Shown: positions 55,763 through 64,000 of the stretch, one piece after another
Position numbering within the stretch: position 1 is the first letter of the stretch
How the letters are laid out: each line of letters starts with the position of its first letter
Assembly (NCBI GenBank): GCA_031835245.1
Contig: JAVKOQ010000059.1
Span: 62,001 to 126,000, forward strand
DNA from: Balamuthia mandrillaris
Lineage: Eukaryota; Discosea; Longamoebia; Balamuthiidae
Direction of reading: 5' to 3'
DNA length: 64,000 nucleotides
The notes under the pieces: model-generated
Database searches by the model: none
The model's input: only the letters and a program-made list of their open reading frames with translations
What the model was told of the DNA's origin: nothing
Translations under genes and position numbers: made by a program

Positions 55763-57470
55763 TCATTCCTTTCTTTCTTTGCCTTTGCTTTTTTCTTCTT
55801 CCATTCCATCTTCAGCAGTGTCGTTCTCAGGCTCCATGAGAAGCACTTGCCTCTCCAAAAACGCAGCCCTTTCTTCTTCCACTCCCTCAAACAGCTCCTT
55901 GTGATTTGCTATCAATATCTTCATCACGTGATATCCCCCCACTCCTTCGTACAATCCGTAGGTTGACGAGCTCTCCAACGAAGAGGAGGTTGGCAGCTTG
56001 GAACGAAGTAAATTGGGACCAACCAACAAGCCGAGGTTGTCGACGTTCATCAAGTTGCGGCGCCGCAATGAAGCCACCTCGAAGAGGAGCACGAGGATGT
56101 GATGCAACGCGAACCGATGTAACGGAGGCATTCGAGCAATGACGCCGCGTATCACTTCAGTGGGTTGAGGGGCTTCCGTGCTGGCCATGCACTCGTGATA
56201 GAGGTCCCATGGGATGAGAGGTTCTGGCATCGTACGAAGCCAGTATTTGAGGGTGCTTGCGAGGAGGTGAGGGTCGGTTGCTTCGTTGGCCCAATTTATA
56301 TCTTGTCCTGATTTTTAGTTTTGAAGTTAGTCCAATAAGAAAGGAAAGGAAGGAAGAGACAACAAGAGATAGACCAGAATCAATAGATTGACAAATTTCC
56401 TTGACTCTGGTGGCGGAGCCGTTCACCCTAAACAACCCAGTTGCACACAATATCTTTTCGTTACTCAGCATGTAGTCGATTAGTTCCTGAAATGGTTTTG
56501 GCATGAAATAGCCTTTATGTCTCGGCCTCTGCATTACTTCGTTCAATGACAGACCACAAACTATGAAAGAAAGTGTGCAACAAAGACAGATCGTAAGAAA
56601 CGATGAAAGAGGACGATGAGAGAGAACTTACTTTTGAGCTTTTTGGAAGTGGTAGATAGAGAACTCAAAAGGTCGCGTAACCGATCACGTTCTTCGGTGT
56701 TGGGGAGGACCATTTTCCATAGCGTGCCGTCCGTCATTTCCAATCGTAACGTTTTGCCATCTAGTTGAGTCGGTAGTGTTTGTTCTTTTTCATTTATCAT
56801 TAGTAAAAGAAGACAGATAAATTATCAAAAGGTACCTTCTTCACAAGGAGTTAATAGTACACGTTCATTGATTTGATGAAATCGAATTAGACCGACGCAA
56901 CTAAACGTTTCGCTAAAGAAGTCCAAGTAACGGCTGGCGAGCACCAGTACGTCGTTGAACAGGAAGTAAAAGTGGCATTTAGGTTGTTGCTGATAAAGTC
57001 GCACATATGATACATCATTGGGATGAGGGGTTGAAGAGAGAACGTTTTGCAGGAGAAAGAAAGATCCTTTGAGCAATTCCTTTCTGTTGGGAACTACCAA
57101 CTTGAATCCAGCGTCAAGTGTTTGCTGGTTGTTGTAGGAAGGAGTGAACCAATAGAAAAGAAAAGAAAAGAGAAGAGAACGATGAAGAGAGAGAAATAGT
57201 AAAGCTATCAAAGCACAGAAAGATACTTTTGCAGAAATTGTGAACTTGGCATCTAATTCAAGGAGATATAGTTGTTCAGCCGCTGTAACTCGCGCTGCCT
57301 CAACAGCGTCGCTAAGTTGGTTTAGTTGCTGTAAAAGCGATCGCAATTCTCCTTGTTGCGGTGCAGAAAGTTCAGCTAGGAGCTGCTGTTCAAGTTTCTG
57401 GTCAAGAAGACGAACAACACGAGGAGGAAAAAAGTGAGTATTTGATGAATGATAGAGACCTTGAGCGAGA

Positions 57471-57517
<47 letters not shown>

Positions 57518-57943
57518 ACATTAAAGAAATGTAAATATACAGAAATACGACCGTGTGAAAGTGTAAGCAAGGAAGACAGTGTGCACTGTGCATAGGATTC
57601 TATTTTCTGTTCATTTGTTGAGAAGAAGAAAAAGGAGAAGAAAAAGAAGAACAAGAATGAATGAAGAATACGAGGACGAAGACAAAGAAGTTTTAGAGTT
57701 AGATTGGTAGCGCGATGATCAACAAAATGAAGTACAAACTGCAATAAACAGCTGAAAGTTTCTAGACTTGTTCTTAGACCTCTGCAGAGCTCTCAGCCCA
57801 ATGGGTGATTGTTTCACAACAGCCAAAAACTCATTAAACTGAGACAGCTATGTTGTGGTTTTGTTGTTGAAAAAAAATGTTCAGCATTGTGTAACGTGAA
57901 AAGAACCATACAAAAATAAAAAGGAGAAAGAAGGAAAGAAGGA

Positions 57944-58031
<88 letters not shown>

Positions 58032-58065
58032 AACGACAAGAAAGAAACGACAAGAAAGAAACGAC

Positions 58066-58101
<36 letters not shown>

Positions 58102-58711
58102 AACGACAAGAAAGAAAGAAAGAAACGACAAGAAAGAAACGACAAGAAAGAAACGACAAGAAAGGAAACGACAAGAAACGACAAGAAAGAAAGAAACGAC
58201 AAGAAAGAAAGAAAGAAACGACAAGAAAGAAAGAAAGAAACGACAAGAAAGAAACGACAAGAAAGAAACGACAAGAAAGAAACGACAAGAAAGAAACGAC
58301 AAGAAACGAAACAAAAATGAAAGAAGTAGAACGCTACCAAAAGAGAAAAAGAAGGCAAAAGAGAGTCCACCCAAGCTTTCTCCTCTCGGCAGATCGATAA
58401 CGCTTGCAGCACCTCCACATGTAGCTTGTGCAGCTCTTCCACCTTGAAGAAAATGGTCGACAGCTCTGCGACACCAACTTTGTTCCTCAGTTTTGTGCTT
58501 TCTTTTGCTGGTCGCCAAAAAGCCTTTTGTTATTGTTAGTGCTGTTGAATTCGATGACCAAAAGGAGAGAGAGAGGAAAAAAATAGAATAAATGGTGTAC
58601 CCGAATGAGAAGAGCGAGACTTTCTCCATAGGCACCTTCGTCCGCGATGACTTCATTCAGCAACTGCCGAAAGAGGCGGGTTGCGTCGCTTGTTTCTTCT
58701 ACTCCATTCAT
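55763..58711 (-). CDS. DH-PH-RhoGAP dual regulator of Rho-family GTPases
   Basis: The start is ATG ending at 58711 (MNGVEETSDATRLFRQLLNE). The first exons give the start of a DH (RhoGEF) domain (RLFRQLLNEVIADEGAYGES, then ELSTIFFKVEELHKLHVEVL). Later exons finish a helical region (SLLQQLNQLSDAVEAARVTA), then a PH domain (LLKGSFFLLQNVLS, CHFYFLFNDVLVLASRYLDF, LEMTDGTLWKMVLPNTEERD). Next comes a RhoGAP domain with the arginine finger in GLFRVNGSATRVKEICQSID and the second half RMPPLHRFALHHILVLLFEV, then NVDNLGLLVGPNLL. The end is acidic (EEEKSKGKERKE). Such proteins both load and unload GTP on Rho/Rac and are typical of amoebae, where they shape the actin cortex. Exon joins in the DH part, around the 57940-58316 repeat, are the least certain. 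Confidence 0.8.
57940..58316. repeat. (GAAA)n with CGACAAGAAAGAAA units, in the DH-PH-RhoGAP gene
   Basis: About 375 bp of GAAA (TTTC on the sense strand), passing into a mixed array with the higher-order unit ACGACAAGAAAGAA at variable spacing. It lies in an intron of the minus-strand gene. A separate (GA)n tract lies at 57471-57514 in the same gene. Confidence 0.95.
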
Positions 58712-58748
58712 TTTCTCTTTTCTTCTTTTGCCTGAAAGCAAAATATTC

Positions 58749-58823
58749 GTGACGACATGAATTAAATTCACGTCGACACGACATGCACTAGCTTCCCGTC
58801 GACACGACACAATTGTCGACGCA
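58749..58823. promoter_or_regulatory. divergent promoter with GACGACATGA and GTCGACACGACA elements
   Basis: The 183-bp gap between the DH-PH-RhoGAP start (minus) and the LRR gene start (plus) contains GTGACGACATGAATT (58749). It also contains two copies of CGTCGACACGACA (58771, 58797) and TTGTCGACG (58813). Confidence 0.6.
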
Positions 58824-58894
58824 ATTCCGTTCTGGTGAAATTTCCAGTGTTCCCGCCTTTTTTTTTTCCTTTTTCGCCAAACAAAAAAAAAAGG

Positions 58895-60841
58895 ATGAAC
58901 AGTCATGAAGAGGACATCTGGGTATCGGACGAGGAGGAGGAGGAGGAGGAGGAGGAGGACGGCGTCGATGAGCAGGACAGCGAAACTGCGGGCAAATGGA
59001 TCCAAAGGAAGAAAGAGCTGACCGCCTTGCCTGGCGGCGTGGCCCCTTCGGAGCTGGCCTCTTTCACTCGGGTCGACTTTTGCAAAAACCGGCTGACCTC
59101 GCTGCCTTCGGAGATCCTTTGCCAGTTGACCGCCGTGACCTCTTTGGCCATCGCGGGCAACTGCCTGGACAGTTTACCCCCCGAGATGGGTTGCATGACC
59201 TCCCTGACTAATCTGAACCTCACCTGCAACCGGCTGGCCGCTCTCCCTTGCGAGCTGGGCCAGCTTAGCAACCTCACCGTCTGCTACTTGGGGCTCAACC
59301 ATCTGCGCGAGCTGCCCAAAGAGATCGGACTGCTGACGAAGCTCACGCACCTCTACCTTCATGGAAACCTGCTCTCGGCAGTGCCTGAGGCGTTTGGTGG
59401 CCTCTCCTCTCTGGCCCACTGTGACCTTACCGGCAACCAACTGACCTCTCTGCCAGACTCGTTTGGCCAGCTGTCCTCCCTCGTCTTTCTCAACGTGCAC
59501 AACAACCGTCTTACAAGCCTCTCTCCTCTTGCCATCTCGGGGTTGCGCTCTCTGCAAAAGCTGTTCCTCTCGCAGAACCTGCTGAGTACGTTGCCAGAGG
59601 AATTGAGCTCCTCTCTGAGCAGTCTCATCCACTTGGACCTCATGCATAACCGCCTGACGGAGCTGCCCGAGAACTTTGGGTGCAACCTGAACGCTCTTAC
59701 CCACTGCCACCTTTCCTCTAACCAGCTAACCGCGCTGCCCAACGCCCTTTGCTGGACCATGCCCCTTCTTAAAGCACTCTACCTGGACGACAACAAGCTG
59801 ACCGCTCTCCCCGAGGACTTTTGTCGTATGAGCCAGCTTAAGCATTGCAGCCTTCCCAAGAACCGCTTGACTAGCTTGCCATCCGACTGGTGCAAGCTTC
59901 ACAAGCTTAACTACTGCGACGTGTCCAACAACCGCTTGACTAGCTTGCCATCAGACTTCTGCAAGCTTAGCAATCTCTACTACTGCGATGTGTCCAAGAA
60001 CCGCTTGGCTAGCTTGCCATCCGACTGGTGCAGGTTTCACAGGCTCGACTACTGCGACGTGTCCGAGAACCGACTGGCAGGGCTACCACCTCAACTTCAC
60101 GTCCTGTTCTCCGCCTTCTCTGGCTTTCATGAACTGCAGGTCCGGGTGAGCAGGGACCCGGTGACCACTCCCTTACCGACCCCTGGCTCCTCGTCCACCC
60201 CCAACAACAACGCCTTTGCCAATGCGCTCAGAGAGCGTGCCGTACAGGCAGAACAGAGTAGAGGGCGCTACAAAAGGTTGTGTGGTCACTGGAGGGATAC
60301 ACCGCCCAACAAGCCACGCGATTTGTTGTGGCTGTGCGCAGAGGCCGTTGCGAAGAATCGCCTGGTGACCTGCTTGCCTCCTCTTCCTCCTTTGACCTTC
60401 TCCTTCCTTGCTGAAGCGGAAGAACCAGAACTAGAAATAGAGGAAGAAAAGAATCAGGAAAAAGAACAAGAAGAGGAGAAGTTAGAAGAAGAGGATTGGT
60501 TGTTGTACCTGCCAGAGGACGTAGTGGAGATGCTAAAGACTTGTCGCATTCGCTGTGATGTCTGTGGAAAGTACTGCATGTTCTGCCAGAGAAAAGATAG
60601 TCACGATGACAGGAAGCGGTGGCATTGGGATGTGGATCGAAAGGTGTGGTGGGAGCTTAGGTGTTGCAGCAAAGCGTGTGCGAAACGACCATTGCTACCA
60701 TCGCTAAGAGATCGTTATGGTCTGGAGGCACAACATCAACGACAACAAGAACAAGAACAAGAACAAGAACAAGAACAAGAACAACAAGAACAAGAACAAG
60801 AACAAGGGGTAGCTGAAAAGGTTGAAGTTAGAAGCAATTGA
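58895..60841 (+). CDS. leucine-rich-repeat protein with a C-terminal cysteine cluster
   Basis: The frame is intronless from ATG 58895 (MNSHEEDIWVSDEEE), chosen because it follows the promoter and an A-run. After an acidic start there are about 15 LRRs of the 23-residue plain type (LTSLPSEI, LTNLNLTCNRLAALPCELGQ, LTHLYLHGNLLSAVPEAFGG), as in Ras-binding and plant or amoebal LRR proteins. The last four units are nearly identical to one another (LTSLPSDWCKL..YCDVSNNR), suggesting recent tandem growth. A linker leads to an unclassified Cys/His cluster: CDVCGKYCMFCQRK (C-x2-C-x3-C-x2-C), then RWHWD and LRCCSKACAKR, probably a zinc-binding fold. The end is (QE)n, coded by CAAGAA repeats (60742-60806). 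A displaced fold-back fragment of a related LRR lies at 43690-43935. Confidence 0.88.
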   Translation: MNSHEEDIWVSDEEEEEEEEEDGVDEQDSETAGKWIQRKKELTALPGGVAPSELASFTRVDFCKNRLTSLPSEILCQLTAVTSLAIAGNCLDSLPPEMGCMTSLTNLNLTCNRLAALPCELGQLSNLTVCYLGLNHLRELPKEIGLLTKLTHLYLHGNLLSAVPEAFGGLSSLAHCDLTGNQLTSLPDSFGQLSSLVFLNVHNNRLTSLSPLAISGLRSLQKLFLSQNLLSTLPEELSSSLSSLIHLDLMHNRLTELPENFGCNLNALTHCHLSSNQLTALPNALCWTMPLLKALYLDDNKLTALPEDFCRMSQLKHCSLPKNRLTSLPSDWCKLHKLNYCDVSNNRLTSLPSDFCKLSNLYYCDVSKNRLASLPSDWCRFHRLDYCDVSENRLAGLPPQLHVLFSAFSGFHELQVRVSRDPVTTPLPTPGSSSTPNNNAFANALRERAVQAEQSRGRYKRLCGHWRDTPPNKPRDLLWLCAEAVAKNRLVTCLPPLPPLTFSFLAEAEEPELEIEEEKNQEKEQEEEKLEEEDWLLYLPEDVVEMLKTCRIRCDVCGKYCMFCQRKDSHDDRKRWHWDVDRKVWWELRCCSKACAKRPLLPSLRDRYGLEAQHQRQQEQEQEQEQEQEQQEQEQEQGVAEKVEVRSN

Positions 60842-60996
60842 TGGTTTGTTGTTCTTTCATTGTTCTGTTATTGCTGATTTCTCCGTTCGCTCTTCTTCTT
60901 TAGAAGAAGAAGAGGAGGAAGGTAATGCATCACTTTCTATCTTTTCGCTTTCGGTCGTTGTTGCAAACCCTGGCCTTTGCCTATTTAAAAAATGGT

Positions 60997-63447
60997 TCAG
61001 AAACGCCAAAAAAAGAAAATCCAAGAAAGAAAGGCAAACCATATTTTAGTGCCACCATGCACAGAAGCCGTCAAAAGCGCGTCATTAACGAAACAAAGGC
61101 TGGTGGGAAGTTCGATGGAAGCGGCAGAAGTAATGCAGACTTGGTGATGAGCGATTGGATCAAGCACAAGCGCTTCTTCGTAGGTTAGAGGTGGTACCAC
61201 CATTCCTGTTCGTTGTGCATAGGCTCTTCGTGTTGTCGGCTGTTTATTATGTCAGAAGCAGAACAAGAAGAAGAAGGTCAAGAACAAGAACAACCAAAAC
61301 AAAAGAATGTAACAAAGAATGAAATAAGCACCTCAACATAATCTGCAAAGTTGAACTCCCAAAAGAGGAGTTGAGTGTCCCTTCCCACAGAAGCAAATCG
61401 ATACTTTCCTTCATGTGGGTGGCAGTGCAGCGGATCAAAGGCCACCGCGTTGATCCACGACTTGTGACCCTCTCCTCGGGCCAAGAGACAAGGCCCTTCA
61501 TGCCGTTGTTGCCATCGAGCTACCACCGAATAAGTTCGAGTTCTGGTTCGTCGTTTTTGTTGAGAATCAGTTTTTGTTGGTGTGGAGGTTAAAGAAGAGG
61601 GATGAGAAGGAGAAGGGGCAGTTGGAAAGGGGTCGAATATGCTGACGAGATCGTCTTCTCCGCCGGTCTTTTGTTACATAACAATGGATAAGAGTTGGTT
61701 AATAGTGGAAAGCAGATTAACAGAGCATGCAGTGGTATACCAGGATAAAACGGTCGTCAGGGCTCCAAGCTACACAACGTAAACCACCAAAGAAGCTTTG
61801 AAAAGCTACCAATAAACTGAAGGGTTGCGAATAATGAGATAAATAGATGTGGGGGAAGCGAAAGAAAATGACGAAATGAGAGAGAGAGAGAGAGAGAGAG
61901 AGCCATTACGCTTGTTTGTGAAAGTCAAATACTCGAAGATATCCATCGGCACCAACAAGAGCTATATAACGTCCGCTATGAGAAAAGGCCAGATCTGTAG
62001 TGGATATGATTAGAGAACAAGGAAAGTGGGAGAACAGAGCAAGAAAAGACAAGACCATATATTGGTCTGGTGCTGACGTGCCAAACGGAGATAGGATTGT
62101 AACGAGAGAGCTGGTGACGGATGAAGAACTCTCCTTCTTCTTGTTTGACCGACTATAAACAATTACAAGAAACATGTCAGCTCTTAAAAGAAACGCTAAC
62201 AACGAAGGAAACGTAGAAACAAACAGAAAAACTGCAAGGAACAAAAAAAAACTGAGAGAGAGAGAGAGAGAAAAAACCTGAGAAGAAGTAGGAGAAGAAG
62301 AAAGAGGAGGATGCCACTGAAGCAAAGAAACATTGTCAGCCTCCTCTCTCTTCTTGTCGAGCAAGAACAAGTCCCCACCAGCCACCGCCACAAAGTGGTG
62401 CGAGGAATGGGGCAGCCACTTCACCAGCTTCACTGTCTCGTCTATCATGTTCTTCTGGTTGAAGAGGTGAGCAGCAGACTTTTTCTTTGTGGTTGGGCTG
62501 TTTGTTGTCGGTGTTGTTGTCGCCGTAACAAAAGGCAAACTTTTGAGGTAAATGACGTTGTTGGAGGAAGAAGAAGAAGAAGAGGAAGAAGAAGCGGAAG
62601 AGGTTGGTCTGGTGCAAGCGAGAAGCTCCAAGCGGTTGCGACCGACACGAACGTCATAGCTGACAACGGAGCTCGCGCTGAACACACTTCTCATAGGTTT
62701 TATCGGCGTTGCTGGTGCACGTGACGAAGAAGAAGAAGAAGCAGTTTGTTGCGGTTGCTGGCGTGAAGAGGCGGACAGATCGTACGGATAGAACAGAAGA
62801 GCGTCGTACGTATTGAAGCTAAAAAGAAAAGGAGTCGAAGCAGAAGAAGAAGAAGAAGAAGAAGCAGCAGCAGCAGCAGCAACTTCTTGTCTGTCTGTTC
62901 CTTCCTCTGATGGTCGCAGAGAAGCACTTGAGCTTGTTATTTTTTGAGGAGAAGAAAGAGGAGAGAAGGAAGGAGGAGAGAACGGAGGAGGGGAGGAAAG
63001 CGGAGAGAATGAAGGAGGGGAGGAAAAAGGAGAGAAAGAAGGAGGAGAGAAAGAACGCTGCGGAAAGAGCAGCGGCAGCGTTTTCGAAGATGATGAAGAA
63101 GTCGAGGAAGCGGAAGCAGCGGCGGAATCAGAGGAGCAAGTAGGGTGAGGAAAAAACAGGATCGTGGAAGACTCTTGTGGAGGAGGTCTTCTACTGCCAG
63201 GCAAAAAGGAAGCAGCGGAGGCGGACGCGCTTTTGATGGAAGAAGAAGAAGAACTCTCCCCTCCGTTTTCTAAATTGGTTTTGGGCGAGGGCGAAGTGGA
63301 AGCAGAAGAAGAAGAAGAACATTGATTCCGCGTGAGGTAGCGGTACTCGCCATCGGAAACGAGGGTGTAGACCCCCTCCGGCGCTTTGAAGGTGGGGCGG
63401 ATGGCTTGTAGCGTGCTGTCGCTTCTTCCTCGCATCCGTCCTTTCAT
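60997..63447 (-). CDS. WD40 protein of the WDR20/CreC type (deubiquitinase cofactor)
   Basis: The start is ATG ending at 63447 (MKGRMRGRSDSTLQ). The N-terminal motif FKAPEGVYTLVSDGEYRY matches the FKTPEGTYTL start of WDR20. After a long Ser-rich insert come VSYDVRVGRN, LFNQKNMIDETVKLVKWLPH and HHFVAVAGGDLFLLDKKREE, as in WDR20 (VTxVKWVPGS..FLVAHSSGNMYLY). Later exons give NPISVWHVSTRPI; TDLAFSHSGRYIALVGADGY; FFGGLRCVAWSPDDRFILTG then GEDDLVS; GHKSWINAVAFDPLHCHPHE; and the last blade SLCFVNDALLTASVHGGTKI. The WDR20/CreC family binds USP12/46 or CreB-type deubiquitinases and activates them. The final stop at 60997 follows a hydrophobic tail that may be extra. Introns hold (GA)n on the plus strand. 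It is divergent from the gene at 63764. Confidence 0.88.
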
Positions 63448-63482
63448 CTTCTTTGCTACTTTTTTGTTCGTTCAAAATAATC

Positions 63483-63620
63483 CATGACGACATGAAAAAA
63501 TGTTTAACTATCTCCTGTCCTGGCTCTTATCCTCTCCTTTGTCTTCCTCACCTGTCCTGGCTTCTGTCCTAGCTCCTAGCTGTCGACAACATTTAAGGCT
63601 TTAAATGTCGTGTCGTCCCG
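63483..63620. promoter_or_regulatory. divergent promoter with CATGACGACATGA and a GTCGACA / TGTCGTGTCGTC pair
   Basis: CATGACGACATGA (63483) lies 36 bp from the WDR20 start. TGTCGACAACATTTAAGGCT then TTAAATGTCGTGTCGTCCC (63581-63619) forms an imperfect palindrome (ACATTTAA..TTAAATGT) with a reverse-orientation copy of the element facing the plus-strand gene. Confidence 0.55.
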
Positions 63621-63763
63621 AAATTAAGCGTGAGAGGCAGAAAGAGGTGGGTTTTTGCGGGATTCTCTGCTAAAATCAGCTTCAACGCTGCTTTGCGTGA
63701 GTTTCCCTGCTACTGTTGCAAGTTTATTTTTTCAACTTTTCTATCGACAAACACGAACGAAAG

Positions 63764-64000
63764 ATGCGCGACCGCAAAGCCTACGATCGAGAGCGCTACC
63801 TTCAAAAGAAAAAAGAGAGGGAGGAGAAGAAAGCAGAGGAAAGGCGCCTGCAAGAGGCGAAGGAAATTCGACGGAAGAGGGCGGCTGAGGCTCAACGGCG
63901 GTATCAAGCTAGAAAAAAAGTAGAACGCGAGAAAGAAAAAGAACAAGAATCAAAGAAAGAAGCAGAGGCTCTGCGAAAAAAGCGGCTTCGACAGGAGCAA
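63764..64000 (+). CDS. 5' part of a highly charged coiled-coil protein, cut by the window edge
   Basis: ATG 63764 opens MRDRKAYDRERYLQKKKERE and the frame stays open for 79 codons to the end of the window with no stop. Composition is almost only Lys, Arg, Glu, Gln and Ala with heptad-like spacing, i.e. one long charged single alpha-helix or coiled coil. The start follows a divergent promoter with recurrent elements. The family cannot be told from this part. Confidence 0.7.
   Translation, partial: MRDRKAYDRERYLQKKKEREEKKAEERRLQEAKEIRRKRAAEAQRRYQARKKVEREKEKEQESKKEAEALRKKRLRQEQ

Overview
This window is nuclear DNA of a eukaryotic microbe. Its genes are rich in short introns (about 60-200 bp, mostly GT..AG) and closely packed on both strands. 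The best inference is an amoebozoan of the Acanthamoeba/Balamuthia group. The complete 5S rRNA reads very much like the Acanthamoeba 5S as I remember it. The gene set includes a Frizzled-like seven-helix receptor, a DH-PH-RhoGAP protein, and F-box proteins whose ankyrin-like units end in 'LQWL..GCPW', all typical of amoebae. The genus is not proven by the sequence.

Layout. 0-1.3 kb: 3' end of a tRNA, a zinc deaminase (-), and a rearranged 5S fragment. 1.3-5.4 kb: a gene-poor stretch, purine-rich on the + strand, with a GC-rich minisatellite. 5.4-10.5 kb: alkaline phosphatase (-), RPB5 (-) and a possible small gene (+). 11.7-20.9 kb, all +: secreted M43 metalloprotease, FHA-CUE-PARP protein, F-box/ankyrin protein, Frizzled-like receptor. 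21.4-29.7 kb: bHLH factor (+), N-terminal methyltransferase NTMT1 (-), and a large + gene joining an ERI1-type exonuclease to degenerate nucleotidyltransferase and RNA-ligase modules. 30.5-39.5 kb: half-size ABCB transporter (+), Rho-like protein without nucleotide-binding motifs (-), PPOX-FNR flavin oxidoreductase (-), SAM-tailed coiled-coil protein (-). 39.9-45.8 kb: 5S rRNA (+), helicase-associated-domain protein (+), an interrupted second copy of the F-box/ankyrin gene (-) with an LRR hairpin fragment, and an armadillo-repeat protein (+). 46-64 kb: Gln-rich secreted protein (-), two LRR proteins (+), YccF-CAX cation/proton exchanger (+), DH-PH-RhoGAP (-), WDR20/CreC-type WD40 protein (-), and the start of a coiled-coil gene at the right edge (+).

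The genes do not form an operon-like system; most are independent housekeeping or signalling genes. Three patterns cut across the window. An ATGACGACAT-type element sits in head-to-head promoters. Intronic microsatellites are pyrimidine-rich on the sense strand in every intron examined. Fold-back (inverted-duplication) scars mark displaced gene fragments. The most unusual gene is the exonuclease-nucleotidyltransferase-ligase fusion at 24950-29705; the most unusual small protein is the Rho-like pseudoGTPase at 33847-34823.
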